Assembly (NCBI RefSeq): GCF_020531845.1
Contig: NZ_JAJAVF010000005.1
Location: 209,128 to 273,127, forward strand
DNA length: 64,000 bases
Direction of reading: 5' to 3'
From: Methylobacillus methanolivorans
GTDB taxonomy: Bacteria; Pseudomonadota; Gammaproteobacteria; Burkholderiales; Methylophilaceae
Shown: positions 11,439-20,979 of the stretch, piece after piece
Layout of the letters: each line of letters opens with the position of its first letter
How positions within the stretch are numbered: position 1 is the stretch's first letter
Made by a program: the position numbers and the translations under genes
Notes under the pieces: generated by a model
Told to the model about the DNA's origin: nothing
The model's input: the letters and a program-made list of their open reading frames with translations, nothing else
Databases searched by the model: none

Positions 11439-12859
11439 GCCGCGACTCCCAGTGCACTAGCCGCCACGGCAGCATCGTTGAATGGATAGCGCACACCAGC
11501 GATTTCCTGGTAATCCTCATGGCCCTTGCCCGCAATCAGTACAACATCTCCTGCCTGGGCAGACTTGATTGCCTGGGCAATAGCGCGTTCGCGATCTGGC
11601 TCCACTTGCGCCAACCCATGTAAGCCTTTCACCACCTCATTGATGATCGCTGCTGGCTCTTCACTGCGCGGATTATCCGAAGTCACCACCACCTTATCTG
11701 CCAACCTTGATGCAACCTCCGCCATGAGTGGGCGCTTACCTTTATCTCTATCACCACCACAACCAAATACACAGACCAGCTCAGCCTTGGCTTGCTCGCG
11801 CAAGGCTAACAGTGCTTTTTCCAAGGCATCGGGCGTATGGGCATAATCCACCACCACCAGCGGTTGATCACCACCACCCAACTGCTGCATGCGGCCTGGT
11901 GCAGGACGAATATCAGCCAGCACACGCACGGCATCTTGTAACTCAACGCCTGAAGCCAGCAATGTCGCAAGCACCGCGAGCAGATTACTGGCATTGAAAC
12001 GGCCCACCAGCTTGGCATGCACCGTTGCGGCACCTTGCGGGGTCTGCACTTGCATATGCAAACCATCTGCGTCGAAATAAAGATCATGTCCGCGTACATC
12101 GCCACCGCTCAAGCCATAGCTCAAGACTGGCTGACCGCGGGATTTAAGCTCGCTTAGCAGCTCCCGGCCAAACGCGTCATCCTGGTTGAGGATAGCCATT
12201 TGTAAACCGTCGACATTAAATAATTTGCGCTTAGCATCAGCGTAGCTGGCCATGTCGCCGTGATAATCTAGGTGGTCACGCGTAAGGTTGGTCAACACCG
12301 CTACCTTGAAGGCCACACCACTCACGCGGCCTTGATCCAGGCCGTGCGAAGACACTTCCATCGCTGCAACTTCAGCACCGGCTTGCAAGTAGTCTGCAAG
12401 CATGGCTTGCAAGTGGATAGGATCAGGTGTGGTATTAACAGCAACAGATAAAGCACCTGGGAAGCCATTACCCAACGTGCCAATCACAACTGCCTTGCGC
12501 TGCAAGGCATTGAATACCTGTGCGAGCCAGTGGCTGCAAGAGGTTTTGCCATTTGTGCCAGTCACACCTATCATCCAGAGCGTACGCGATGGATGACCGT
12601 AAAACTCCCCGGCAACTTGGCTTGCTTGCTGCCGCAGGCCAGAAATAGGCTGGTTGAGTACACTCCATGCAGGGTTCCAGTCAAAACCCTCCAGCTCCCA
12701 AAGTACGCCCGTAGCGCCTTGCGCAATGGCCTGCTCAATAAAGCAACGTCCATCGGCCTGTTCACCTGGATAAGCAAGAAACAGGTTGCCAGCCTTCACT
12801 TGGCGGCTATCAGAGGTAATACCAGTGAAATGGTTTACATCAAGGCTAGGCAGGCTCAT
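11435..12859 (-). CDS. murE: UDP-N-acetylmuramoyl-L-alanyl-D-glutamate--2,6-diaminopimelate ligase
   Basis: Third Mur ligase. The P-loop GVTGTNGKTSCSHWLAQ lies near residue 108. The DNPRSEEP motif near residue 400 is the meso-diaminopimelate specificity signature, in contrast to lysine-adding MurE, so Gram-negative-type DAP peptidoglycan is expected. The length is 474 aa. The start overlaps the ftsI stop by 4 bp and the stop overlaps the murF start by 4 bp. Confidence 0.97.
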   Translation of the reverse strand: MSLPSLDVNHFTGITSDSRQVKAGNLFLAYPGEQADGRCFIEQAIAQGATGVLWELEGFDWNPAWSVLNQPISGLRQQASQVAGEFYGHPSRTLWMIGVTGTNGKTSCSHWLAQVFNALQRKAVVIGTLGNGFPGALSVAVNTTPDPIHLQAMLADYLQAGAEVAAMEVSSHGLDQGRVSGVAFKVAVLTNLTRDHLDYHGDMASYADAKRKLFNVDGLQMAILNQDDAFGRELLSELKSRGQPVLSYGLSGGDVRGHDLYFDADGLHMQVQTPQGAATVHAKLVGRFNASNLLAVLATLLASGVELQDAVRVLADIRPAPGRMQQLGGGDQPLVVVDYAHTPDALEKALLALREQAKAELVCVFGCGGDRDKGKRPLMAEVASRLADKVVVTSDNPRSEEPAAIINEVVKGLHGLAQVEPDRERAIAQAIKSAQAGDVVLIAGKGHEDYQEIAGVRYPFNDAAVAASALGVAA

Positions 12860-14610
12860 ACCACCTCCTTGATTTCAGGCAGATCATCTACCGGAATGAC
12901 GACGTTATTGTTCGGTGCATCCTGCGGCACAGCCAGCATACGCAAAGCACCGGCCATTACCTTGCTGAATACCGGTGCAGCCACTGTACCACCGTAATAC
13001 TTGCCGCCGCTTGGATCATCAATCATCACGGCAATGATCAGGCGCGGATTGGATGCGGGTGCAAACCCGACAAATGAAGACACATAATGATTAGCCTGGT
13101 AGCCACCTACGCCTGGCTTATGCGCTGTACCAGTCTTACCACCCACGCGATAGCCCAGCACCTGGGCCCGTGGCGCGGTGCCGCCAGGCATAATCACGGT
13201 TTCCATCATATCTTTTAAATGCCGTGCGCTTTCTGGCTTGTAGACTTGATGTCCTACTGGTGGCTCCTTGAGTTTGAGCAAAGATACCGGCAACACAGCG
13301 CCATCATTGGTGAATACCGTATAGGCACGCGCCAGTTGCAATAAAGTCAGGCTGATGCCATGCCCGTAGGACATGGTGGCCTGCTCAATCGGACGCCAGG
13401 TTTTGTAGTTGCGCAACTTCCCAGAAGCCTCCCCAGGGAAGCCAATACGCGTGGGAGAGCCAAAACCCACCTGGTTGTAAATGCTCCACATATAGTGTGG
13501 CTCCATGCTTAGCGCCATTTTGGCGGAGCCAATATTGGAGGATTTCTGTATGACCTGCGCCACCGTGAGCAAGCCTTGCGGGTGTGCATCACGAATGGTG
13601 GCAGTGCCAATCCGCATCGCGCCAGGCGAAGTCTCGATCAACGTACTGGGCTTGTAGCGCCCACTGTCCAAGGCAGCAGCAGCCGTGAAAGGCTTCAGCG
13701 TGGAGCCCGGCTCAAAGGTGTCGACAATGGCACGGTTACGTGATCGTCCGCCCGTCAGGTTCACAGGATTATTCGGGTTATAACTTGGGACATTAGCCAT
13801 GGCCAACACTTCGCCAGTCTTGGCATCCAACACCACTGCAGAACCGGCTTTGGCCTTGTGTTCCTCCACCGCAGCCGCCAATTCCCGATAGGCCAGGTAT
13901 TGGATCTTGCGATCAATAGACAACGTTAAATCATGACCATCCTGCGGCACCTTGACTGCCTCCAGGTCTTCGACGATACGACCTTGTCTATCCTTGATCA
14001 CGCGGCGGCTACCCGCTTTGCCTGATAACCATTTTTGGGAATGCAGTTCAAAGCCTTCCTGGCCGTTATCATCAATGCCGGTAAATCCCACCAGGTGAGC
14101 AGTCACTTCACCAGCAGGGTAGTAACGCCGGTATTCACGCTGCATGAATACGCCAGGAATACCGATCCCCATCACTTGTGCGGCAAGCTCTGGAGGCAAA
14201 CGTCGCTTGAGGTACACAAACTCGCGCTGCGTGTTATCAAACTTGGCTTTAACCACTTCCCGCTTGAGCTTGAGTATGGTCGCTAGCTTTGTCAGCTGCT
14301 CAGGTGTTGCCTTCACATCGGGCGGACTGGCCCAGATAGATTCAACCGGCGTGCTGATCGCCAGCGGCTCGCCATAGCGATCCGTAATCTTGCCACGATG
14401 CGCAGGCAAGCTCAGTAAGCGGCTGTAACGCGCATCGCCTTTTTGCTGCAAGAATGATTTATGCACACTTTGCAAATACACACTGCGCCCCAGCAGAACG
14501 GCAAAACCACCCAGCACCATCGCCAACAACAAACGGCGACGCCAAACTGGCAGCCTGACTACCACGCGTGGTTTAGAACCAACGCCACGGGTGCGCATCG
14601 CGTGCATCAT
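12856..14610 (-). CDS. ftsI: Peptidoglycan D,D-transpeptidase FtsI (PBP3)
   Basis: Septum-specific class B penicillin-binding protein that cross-links new peptidoglycan together with FtsW. The 584-aa chain has a basic cytoplasmic tail, one membrane anchor at about residues 27-46, a dimerisation/pedestal domain, and a transpeptidase domain. All three active-site motifs are present: S303-x-x-K306 (GSTLKPF), S357-S-N359 and K492-T-G-T. It overlaps ftsL and murE by 4 bp each. Confidence 0.97.
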   Translation of the reverse strand: MMHAMRTRGVGSKPRVVVRLPVWRRRLLLAMVLGGFAVLLGRSVYLQSVHKSFLQQKGDARYSRLLSLPAHRGKITDRYGEPLAISTPVESIWASPPDVKATPEQLTKLATILKLKREVVKAKFDNTQREFVYLKRRLPPELAAQVMGIGIPGVFMQREYRRYYPAGEVTAHLVGFTGIDDNGQEGFELHSQKWLSGKAGSRRVIKDRQGRIVEDLEAVKVPQDGHDLTLSIDRKIQYLAYRELAAAVEEHKAKAGSAVVLDAKTGEVLAMANVPSYNPNNPVNLTGGRSRNRAIVDTFEPGSTLKPFTAAAALDSGRYKPSTLIETSPGAMRIGTATIRDAHPQGLLTVAQVIQKSSNIGSAKMALSMEPHYMWSIYNQVGFGSPTRIGFPGEASGKLRNYKTWRPIEQATMSYGHGISLTLLQLARAYTVFTNDGAVLPVSLLKLKEPPVGHQVYKPESARHLKDMMETVIMPGGTAPRAQVLGYRVGGKTGTAHKPGVGGYQANHYVSSFVGFAPASNPRLIIAVMIDDPSGGKYYGGTVAAPVFSKVMAGALRMLAVPQDAPNNNVVIPVDDLPEIKEVV

Positions 14611-14870
14611 GGTGCCACCACCTGTATACGAGCAGGATCAGGCACCTGCATATTCAGGCGCTTCTCAGCAATTCGCTCAATACGGGAATGCATGGCCCAG
14701 GTGCTTTGCTCCAACTGCAATTGCCCCCACTCAATCTCGTACTGCTTCGCCATTTCCTCTTGTTGCTGCAACTCGATATACAGCTTGCGCGCCTTGTGTT
14801 GTGACGTAATCACGCCTAGCGCCGCCACAATGACCACCAAGAAAAGGATCAGGTTGAGCTTCACCATCAT
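14607..14870 (-). CDS. ftsL: Cell division protein FtsL
   Basis: Small bitopic divisome protein (87 aa) with a very short cytoplasmic N-terminus, one membrane helix at about residues 3-20 ([19 protein letters not shown]), and a periplasmic coiled coil rich in Leu, Gln and Glu that pairs with FtsB. Sequence conservation in this family is low; the call rests on size, topology and the invariant rsmH-ftsL-ftsI order. It overlaps both neighbours by 4 bp. Confidence 0.93.
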   Translation of the reverse strand: MMVKLNLILFLVVIVAALGVITSQHKARKLYIELQQQEEMAKQYEIEWGQLQLEQSTWAMHSRIERIAEKRLNMQVPDPARIQVVAP

Positions 14871-15832
14871 TGCACCGCTGTTCTTTCCGCGACGCGCAGC
14901 ACCGCGCTACGCGAGCGAGGGTTACGCTTCACCTCAGCTTCACTTGGGCGAATGGCACGACCAACCGCCACCAAGCGTGGCTGTGGCAAGTCCTTGGCAC
15001 GTACCGGGAAATTGGCAGGCAAGTCGTCCCTGTCTTGCTCGGCACGCACAAAGCGCTTAACGATGCGATCCTCCAGTGAATGAAAACTGATCACAGCCAA
15101 GCGCCCTTGCGGAGCAAGCACAGATAAACACTGAGGAAGCGTCAGCGACAATTCCTCAAGCTCCTGATTGATGAAAATCCGTAGAGCTTGAAAGGTGCGC
15201 GTCGCCGGGTCTTGGCCAGGCTCGATTTTGGGGACCGCCCCTGCCACGATCTTGGCAAGTTGTCCGGTAGTGGAGATGACCATCCCTCCTGTGCGCTGCG
15301 CAACAATCGCCCTTGCAACCTGTTTAGCAAACCGTTCTTCACCATATTCCTTGATTACCCCCGTCAATTCCTGTTCAGTCGCCGTCGCAATAAACTCGGC
15401 GGCAGTCTGCCCACGACTTTGATCCATACGCATATCAAGCGGGCCATCAAACCTGAAGCTGAAGCCGCGCTCGCCCTCGTCGATCTGCGGAGAAGAAATC
15501 CCCAGATCAAGCAACACACCATCTACTCGTTGAATATTAAGATCTGCCAGAACTTGTGCCATGGCAGCAAAATGACTATGGACGATCGTGAATCGCGCAT
15601 CCTGGATATTCCGCGCCGCCTCAATGGCAGCCAAATCACGATCCAACGCGATCAAATGCCCTTGCGACCCCAGTTGCTCCAGTATTTGGCGACTATGTCC
15701 GCCGCGACCAAACGTACCGTCGACATAAATGCCATCGGGCTTGATCGCCAGCGCCTCCACTGCCTCGTCCAACAAAACCGTTACATGCTGAGAAACCTGG
15801 GGAGCGGGTACATGGCGAATGCCTGCACTCAC
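14867..15832 (-). CDS. rsmH: 16S rRNA (cytosine1402-N4)-methyltransferase
   Basis: SAM-dependent methyltransferase (formerly MraW) acting on C1402 in the ribosomal P site. Motif I is [14 protein letters not shown], followed by [16 protein letters not shown] and the C-terminal [15 protein letters not shown] signature. The frame stays open to 15922, but the GTG at 15832 (coding [11 protein letters not shown]) forms a 4-bp GTGA overlap with the mraZ stop and gives 321 aa, the usual length. The GTG start is therefore preferred. Confidence 0.95.
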   Translation of the reverse strand: MSAGIRHVPAPQVSQHVTVLLDEAVEALAIKPDGIYVDGTFGRGGHSRQILEQLGSQGHLIALDRDLAAIEAARNIQDARFTIVHSHFAAMAQVLADLNIQRVDGVLLDLGISSPQIDEGERGFSFRFDGPLDMRMDQSRGQTAAEFIATATEQELTGVIKEYGEERFAKQVARAIVAQRTGGMVISTTGQLAKIVAGAVPKIEPGQDPATRTFQALRIFINQELEELSLTLPQCLSVLAPQGRLAVISFHSLEDRIVKRFVRAEQDRDDLPANFPVRAKDLPQPRLVAVGRAIRPSEAEVKRNPRSRSAVLRVAERTAVQ

Positions 15833-16275
15833 AGCGAGAAGCCCTCCAACTCGGCCGGCAACTCCATATTCTCGGCTGCCATCACTTGCTGCAACTGAGC
15901 GCGCCAAGCCTCCATCCCCCACAACTCGAAATGGCTACCCTGCCCCACCAGCATCACCTGCTTCTCCAGCCCGGCAAATTCCCGCAGCACCGGTGAAACC
16001 AGTAAACGACCAGCGCTATCCAGCTCGACATCCTCGGCAAAACCAACCAGCAACCGCTGCAAAGCACTGGATTGACGATCAAAACTGGAAAGTGCCATCA
16101 CCTTGGACTGAATAGGCTCCCAAGAAGGCTGGGGATATAAAAGCAAGCAACGATGAGGATGCGCAGTCAGGACTAGACTGCCCTCACTTTGAGCGTGCAG
16201 GGCGTCACGGTGCTTGGCTGGCACAGCCAGCCTGCCTTTGGCATCCATATTCAAAGATGTCGCACCGCGAAACAT
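15829..16275 (-). CDS. mraZ: Transcriptional regulator MraZ
   Basis: First gene of the dcw operon; an AbrB/SpoVT-fold DNA-binding protein known to repress its own operon by binding direct repeats at the promoter. The 148-aa protein shows the two tandem domains, the first with [16 protein letters not shown] and the second with [17 protein letters not shown] purine-rich ribosome binding site (AAAGGGG) precedes the ATG at 16275. The binding boxes are visible about 125-160 bp upstream (separate entry). Confidence 0.96.
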   Translation of the reverse strand: MFRGATSLNMDAKGRLAVPAKHRDALHAQSEGSLVLTAHPHRCLLLYPQPSWEPIQSKVMALSSFDRQSSALQRLLVGFAEDVELDSAGRLLVSPVLREFAGLEKQVMLVGQGSHFELWGMEAWRAQLQQVMAAENMELPAELEGFSL

Positions 16276-16398
16276 GAGGCCCCTTTACCGGATACTGGCA
16301 CCATTTCGCACAGGTGACAGCATGTTGTGTTAATGAAATCAGGAGTCGAGAATCGCCAACCGCCTGGAGATGAGCAATCAACTTTTGGCTGGCGATAC

Positions 16399-16433
16399 CC
16401 CACAAAACTCCACTTTTCTCCACTAACACCCAC
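16399..16433 (-). promoter_or_regulatory. MraZ operator: four GTGGR boxes at exact 10-bp spacing
   Basis: On the minus strand four GTGG(G/A) boxes lie at plus coordinates 16429-16433, 16419-16423, 16409-16413 and 16399-16403, each exactly 10 bp from the next. Direct repeats with this GTGGG-like core in front of mraZ are the established MraZ binding sites. The 10-bp period puts all boxes on one face of the helix. The first box touches the -10 element, as expected for autorepression. Confidence 0.88.
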
Positions 16434-16460
16434 TATAGATAAAAAAAAATGCCAATGCAA
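16432..16460 (-). promoter_or_regulatory. dcw operon promoter (Pmra), sigma70 type
   Basis: On the minus strand TTGCAT (plus 16455-16460) is followed by a 17-bp spacer containing a T-tract and then TATAGT (plus 16432-16437). This is a good sigma70 match at ideal spacing, located directly upstream of the MraZ boxes and about 155 bp before the mraZ ATG. Confidence 0.75.
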
Positions 16461-16628
16461 GGGCTTTTTTAGGATTTTTCCTTTACAGGACAATGACTTA
16501 GATGATTTCCGTGAGAAAATTTTTATCCTTAAGAAATAAGGAGATAGGAAATGTAGTGAAAGTGCTTTATGAGAAACGCTAAAGAGGTGATTGAATCTTG
16601 GTAGAAGGAATGAAAAAGAGAAAGTATT

Positions 16629-16642
16629 GACCAGGCTGGTCG
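16629..16642 (-). terminator. Possible weak terminator after rnpB
   Basis: A short GACCA/TGGTC hairpin lies about 20 bp past the rnpB 3' end. On the minus strand it is followed by a T-rich but interrupted stretch. The rest of 16440-16660 shows no gene; an open frame over 16251-16742 on the minus strand has no recognisable product. Confidence 0.3.
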
Positions 16643-16659
16643 CAAAAATACAAGAAAAT

Positions 16660-16988
16660 GAAGCTGGCCGATAAGCCGGGTTTTGTTCCCGCAATGCGGG
16701 CGGCAGCCATTCATCTAGGCCTGGCGTTACCACCAGGCTCAAGCAGCCTACCCGGTAGCAGCGCGAGCCACGCCATTGCTACCCTATTTGGCCTTGCTCC
16801 GGATGGAGGTTACCGCGTTTCACATCCACCTTACGGCTTACTCGTCTCTGTGGCCCTATTCCTCGCCTTGGCCTTTAAGTTTTGCAACTTAAAGGTTGCT
16901 GCGTACGGCCGTTAGCCGTCATCCCGCTCTATGGAGCCCGGACTTTCCTCCCCTCGCTTACGCGAGCGGCGGCTGCCTGGCCAGCTTC
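16660..16988 (-). ncRNA. rnpB: RNase P RNA (class A), catalytic subunit for tRNA 5' maturation
   Basis: The minus strand carries the universally conserved rnpB segments: GAGGAAAGTCCGGGCTCC near the 5' end, the central GGAGCAAGGCCAAATAGGG, GGTAGGCTGCTTGAG, CCTAGATGAATG, and AACAAAACCCGGCTTATCGG at the 3' end. The 5' GAAGCTGGCC and 3' GGCCAGCTTC pair to form helix P1, which sets the ends. About 329 nt; no protein is encoded here. Confidence 0.97.
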
Positions 16989-17052
16989 GGCACTCAGTTT
17001 ACCACAAGCCCTGTCTACAGCACTCAAGGACTGGAACAAACCAAGCAAGGCC

Positions 17053-18093
17053 CTACTTCAAGCGCCAGGCAATGGTACTGCCTGCACGCAAAGGTACCAG
17101 CTCATCATCGACAAATGGCAGGCTGACTGGCACTTCCCATGCCGCCTTCTCTAGCGTGACCGTATCCACATTGCGTGGCAAGCGATAAAAATCTGGCCCG
17201 TGAAAGCTGGCAAACCCTTCCAGTTTATCCAATGCACCTACCACCTCGAACGCCTCTGCATATAGCTCTATTCCAGCATGTGCAGTGTACATGCCCGCAC
17301 AACCGCAAGCCGCTTCTTTTGCAGACTTGGCATGCGGGGCACTATCTGTTCCAAGGAAAAACTTGGGATTCCCTGACGTGGCGGCAGCCACCAGCGCCAG
17401 ACGATGCTCCTCGCGCTTGAGCACTGGCAGGCAATAGTGATGTGGTCGAATCCCGCCATTAAACATGGCATTACGGTTCATCAGCAGGTGATGAGCCGTC
17501 ACGGTAGCCGCGATATTGTCAGGTGCCTCAGTGACAAAGTCAGCCGCATCCTTGGTGGTAATGTGCTCAAATACCACACGCAAGCCCTGGAAGCGCTTTA
17601 ACAAGGGGATCATATTTCGCTCGATAAAGACCCTTTCCCTATCAAACACATCAATATCGGCATCAGTCACTTCAGCATGCACCAGCAAGGGTATGCCGTG
17701 TCTCTCCATGGCTTCCAACGCTTGCACACAATGTCCAAGATTGGTCACGCCAGAGTCCGAATTGGTCGTGGCTCCCGCTGGATAAAGCTTCACGCCATGG
17801 ACGATGCCGCTTTCCTTCGCGATGGTGATATCTGCTGCACTGGTGTTATCTGTCAGGTACAAGGTCATCAAGGGCTCAAACCTTGAACCTGCTGGCAAAG
17901 CCTGCAAGATGCGCTCGCGATAGGCTCGTGCTAGCGCAGTGGTCGTCACGGGCGGGCGCAAATTGGGCATCACGATCGCACGCCCGAAGCGCTTTGCAGT
18001 ATCAGGCAGCACGGCAGATAAAGCTGCACCATCGCGCAAGTGCAGATGCCAATCATCAGGACGGGTAATCGTGATCGTAGTCGTAGTCGTCAT
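17053..18093 (-). CDS. pyrC: Dihydroorotase (class II)
   Basis: Zinc amidohydrolase that cyclises N-carbamoyl-L-aspartate to dihydroorotate in pyrimidine synthesis. The 346-aa protein has the N-terminal metal-binding motif [10 protein letters not shown], the carboxylatable lysine in [16 protein letters not shown] (about residue 103), and [12 protein letters not shown] with the catalytic aspartate. The N-terminus has a short run of threonines encoded by a triplet repeat. It follows rsmI by 34 bp on the same strand and may be cotranscribed with it. Confidence 0.96.
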   Translation of the reverse strand: MTTTTTITITRPDDWHLHLRDGAALSAVLPDTAKRFGRAIVMPNLRPPVTTTALARAYRERILQALPAGSRFEPLMTLYLTDNTSAADITIAKESGIVHGVKLYPAGATTNSDSGVTNLGHCVQALEAMERHGIPLLVHAEVTDADIDVFDRERVFIERNMIPLLKRFQGLRVVFEHITTKDAADFVTEAPDNIAATVTAHHLLMNRNAMFNGGIRPHHYCLPVLKREEHRLALVAAATSGNPKFFLGTDSAPHAKSAKEAACGCAGMYTAHAGIELYAEAFEVVGALDKLEGFASFHGPDFYRLPRNVDTVTLEKAAWEVPVSLPFVDDELVPLRAGSTIAWRLK

Positions 18094-18127
18094 GAAACTC
18101 TCTATTCAATATATCTAACTATAGTAT

Positions 18128-18973
18128 TCAGGATTGCTTGAGGCTGAGGGCCAACTCATAAAGTGCATTTTTCTTGGCCCCGGTAATCTCAGTGGCCAGC
18201 TTGACCGCCTGCTTCAAGGGTAATTCAGCCAATAGCAACGTCAGCACCCGCACCGCCTCATCATCAAGTACAACCGCTTCCTTCACCGGCGCAGGCGCTA
18301 CCAGCAACACAAACTCACCACGCTGGCGATTACTATCAGCCTCTAGCCACGTCTTCGCTTGCGCCAAGGGCAAACGATGTATGGTTTCAAAGGTTTTGGT
18401 CAGTTCGCGGGCAATAATCAAGGTACGATCCTGCCCAAGCACAGTAGCCATGTCTTCCACGCTATCCAGCACCCGGTGTGGCGCCTCGTAAAACACCAGC
18501 GTTACCGCGACATCTGCCAACGATTGCAAGGCAGAGCGGCGCTGGCTACCACTGGCCGGCAAAAAACCATAGAACTGGAACCCTGGCGTCATCACGCCAG
18601 ATGCTGACATCGCGGCCACCACGGCAGAAGCACCTGGCAACGGCACCACCTTGATGCCTGCTGCGTGCGCCAAATCAACCACCACAGCCCCGGGGTCACT
18701 CACGCCCGGCGTACCAGCATCACTCACCAATGCAACGGATTCCCCTGCCTGCAAGCGTTGTATCAACTGCTCACCAGCCCTGCGCTCATTATGCTCGTGC
18801 ACAGCCACCAGCTTTTTCTGGATGGCAAAATGTGAGAGCAGGCCGGAAGTGTGACGCGTATCTTCCGCAGCAACCACATCCACCGCCTTGAGCACCTCCA
18901 GCGCCCGCAAGCTGATGTCTTGCAGGTTTCCAATTGGCGTGGCTACCACATATAATGTTCCACTATGATCCAA
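18128..18973 (-). CDS. rsmI: 16S rRNA (cytidine1402-2'-O)-methyltransferase
   Basis: Tetrapyrrole-methylase-fold enzyme that 2'-O-methylates C1402, the nucleotide also modified by RsmH in this window. Motifs include YVVATPIGNLQDIS, AAEDTRHTSGLL, ALVSDAGTPGVSDPG and FYEAPHRVLDS. The frame is open far upstream, but homology starts at about GTLYVVATPIG. A TTG at 18971-18973 (LDHSGTLY) gives 281 aa, near the E. coli length of 286. That start lies 9 bp inside the divergent lpoA gene. The start is uncertain, the identity is not. Confidence 0.93.
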   Translation of the reverse strand: MDHSGTLYVVATPIGNLQDISLRALEVLKAVDVVAAEDTRHTSGLLSHFAIQKKLVAVHEHNERRAGEQLIQRLQAGESVALVSDAGTPGVSDPGAVVVDLAHAAGIKVVPLPGASAVVAAMSASGVMTPGFQFYGFLPASGSQRRSALQSLADVAVTLVFYEAPHRVLDSVEDMATVLGQDRTLIIARELTKTFETIHRLPLAQAKTWLEADSNRQRGEFVLLVAPAPVKEAVVLDDEAVRVLTLLLAELPLKQAVKLATEITGAKKNALYELALSLKQS

Positions 18974-20611
18974 AGACTGCTCGCCCTTCTGTATTTCACA
19001 TGGATGTTGCTGCCTATGCAGGTCATGGCAGCAACAACTGTTCCCAACACCGTCCCGCCGGAGACTCGATTCCACGAAGGCATGGTATGCCTGCAGACCC
19101 GCAACATTGATTGTGCCACGCTGGCACTGAACCGGATTCCCAGCCAGTCGGCTTATGCCAAGCTGCTGGCGGGTAATATTGCTGCTGCGCAACAGGACTT
19201 TGATTCTGCTTTCAGGCTACTACTGCCATTAAAAGCCAACCCGTCACTCAACAATGAAGCAGCCGCAAGTTTACACGCAAGCCTTGCGCTCGCCTATGAG
19301 CAAGAGCCTGATCCCTTGCGTGCATTGGCCGAACGGGTCACCGCCGAGAGGTTCCTGGATGATGACCCAAGCCGCAATCACAATCATGAGAAAATCTGGG
19401 ATGGCTTGAGTCAGCTCAGCCACGAGGAACTCGTCAACATCCGTGGTGACAGCCCAGATACTGATATCCAGGGCTGGATCGACCTAGCGCTGGCCGCCAA
19501 AGAACAAGACGATAGCGCACTGAAAAACTGGGCCGACTTTTACCCCGGCCACCCGGCAAGCAAAGGCTTTAGTCAAGAGCTCCTTGCCCAGCGCCCACAA
19601 AGCGCAGCAACACCCACAAACACTGCAACCATCGACAATCAACCGGGCGGGAAGGTAGGCATTATCCTCCCCTTCGCGGTAGAAGCCTACTACCCAGCTG
19701 CGGATGCCATAGAGCAGGGGTTTGCCGCTGCCCAATCACAAGCGAAAGATCAACGCGAACTTACGCTATACGCCACCGATGGCAACCCGGCCAATATTGC
19801 CGACACCTACCAACATGCCGTCAATGATGGCGTGCAAGTGATTGTGGGGCCGCTCACGCGAGACGAGGTCACCCGTTTGAGCCAACAGGCGGTTACCATC
19901 CCCACCCTGGCCCTGAACCAAAGCGACACCGCTGCCAGCAATACACCCAACCTCTATATCTTTGGCCTGCCTCTTGAAACGGAAATTACTCAACTCGTCA
20001 GGCTGGCACAACGCCTGGGCATGCAAACTGCCACGATCGCAACAGGCAGCAACCACTTAGCTGAACGCATGGCCGAAGCCTTCAATAGCGAGTGGACTGC
20101 AGCAGGCGGACGCATTACGCAACAGCTGGCATTTACGGAAGGCAGTAACCCCACAGAACTACAGGCAAAAATCACCGCCACCCCGGCAGATATGATCTTT
20201 CTTGCGGCCAATTATGAGGAAGCCAGAACAATCCGACCTTATCTTGATACAGCCACGCCGACCTTTGCCACCTCACACATCTATGCAGGCGTAGCACAAG
20301 ATAAGGAAAACGATGTCCTGAATGCCATACGTTTCCTGGATATGCCCTGGTTGCTCAAGCCAGATGCGACGGAATTTGCGAACCTGCGTCCATCCGCTGC
20401 CGACCTTCCACCAGGAGAAATGCAGCGTTGGTTTGCCTTGGGTGCAGATGCCTATCGCATCCTCACCCACCTGAGCCAGCATCCGCAACAAGCACAGACT
20501 TTGCAGGGACTCACAGGCAAGATTAGCATTTCACCTGAAGGCGTCATTAGCCGCGAATTAGCCAATGGTCGCTTTAGCGCACAAGGTGTTGTGTTGGAAA
20601 CCACACCTTGA
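18965..20611 (+). CDS. lpoA: Penicillin-binding protein activator LpoA-like (YraM family)
   Basis: Periplasmic activator of the bifunctional PBP1A. The 548-aa protein has a signal peptide (residues 1 to about 22, ending QVMA), an N-terminal helical TPR-like region and a C-terminal periplasmic-binding-protein fold (GKVGIILPFAVEAYYPAADA from about residue 228). It heads the lpoA-yraN-diaA-dolP string seen in E. coli. Unlike E. coli LpoA, no lipobox cysteine is visible, so it may be soluble or use another start. Its ATG overlaps the preferred rsmI start by 9 bp. Confidence 0.85.
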   Translation: MIQRLLALLYFTWMLLPMQVMAATTVPNTVPPETRFHEGMVCLQTRNIDCATLALNRIPSQSAYAKLLAGNIAAAQQDFDSAFRLLLPLKANPSLNNEAAASLHASLALAYEQEPDPLRALAERVTAERFLDDDPSRNHNHEKIWDGLSQLSHEELVNIRGDSPDTDIQGWIDLALAAKEQDDSALKNWADFYPGHPASKGFSQELLAQRPQSAATPTNTATIDNQPGGKVGIILPFAVEAYYPAADAIEQGFAAAQSQAKDQRELTLYATDGNPANIADTYQHAVNDGVQVIVGPLTRDEVTRLSQQAVTIPTLALNQSDTAASNTPNLYIFGLPLETEITQLVRLAQRLGMQTATIATGSNHLAERMAEAFNSEWTAAGGRITQQLAFTEGSNPTELQAKITATPADMIFLAANYEEARTIRPYLDTATPTFATSHIYAGVAQDKENDVLNAIRFLDMPWLLKPDATEFANLRPSAADLPPGEMQRWFALGADAYRILTHLSQHPQQAQTLQGLTGKISISPEGVISRELANGRFSAQGVVLETTP

Positions 20612-20952
20612 AACAACTCGGAGATGATGCCGAAGCCCTGGCCGCCAATTACCTGCAAAGCCAAGGCTTATCATTGCTGGCAAGCAATTATCGTTGCCGC
20701 TTTGGCGAAATAGACCTCATCATGCAACAAGGCAACAGCATTGTTTTCGTTGAGGTACGCATGCGTAGCCAAGCCACATATGGCGGCGCAGCGGCCAGTA
20801 TCAATCTTCCCAAGCAGCAAAAACTCATTCGCACTGCCGAACACTTTCTGCAACAACACGGCCATCAAGCCGCCTGCCGCTTTGATGCAGTGTTGCTCAC
20901 GGGACTCAACTCAAACCATATTGAATGGATTCAGGACGCATTTGGCGCCTGA
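20608..20952 (+). CDS. yraN: UPF0102 family protein YraN (predicted endonuclease-like fold)
   Basis: A 114-aa protein of the YraN/UPF0102 family, which has a PD-(D/E)xK-type fold resembling Holliday junction resolvases; its function is not established. Motif residues are E in GDDAEALAANYLQ, D in RFGEIDLIM and E-x-R in FVEVRMR, where a lysine is more usual. It starts with TTG, whose last two bases begin the TGA stop of lpoA (TTGA overlap), so it is translationally coupled. Confidence 0.9.
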   Translation: MKQLGDDAEALAANYLQSQGLSLLASNYRCRFGEIDLIMQQGNSIVFVEVRMRSQATYGGAAASINLPKQQKLIRTAEHFLQQHGHQAACRFDAVLLTGLNSNHIEWIQDAFGA

Positions 20953-20979
20953 TAGCGAAATAACTACCGACATCACACC

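Noticed and set aside
16251..16742. 163-codon minus-strand frame between mraZ and rnpB
   Set aside because: Overlaps the MraZ operator, the dcw promoter and the 3' end of RNase P RNA; no protein similarity.
18040..18093. Triplet repeat at the start of pyrC as a phase-variation tract
   Set aside because: The repeated ACT/ACG-type codons encode a short threonine run in frame; length changes would not shift the frame.
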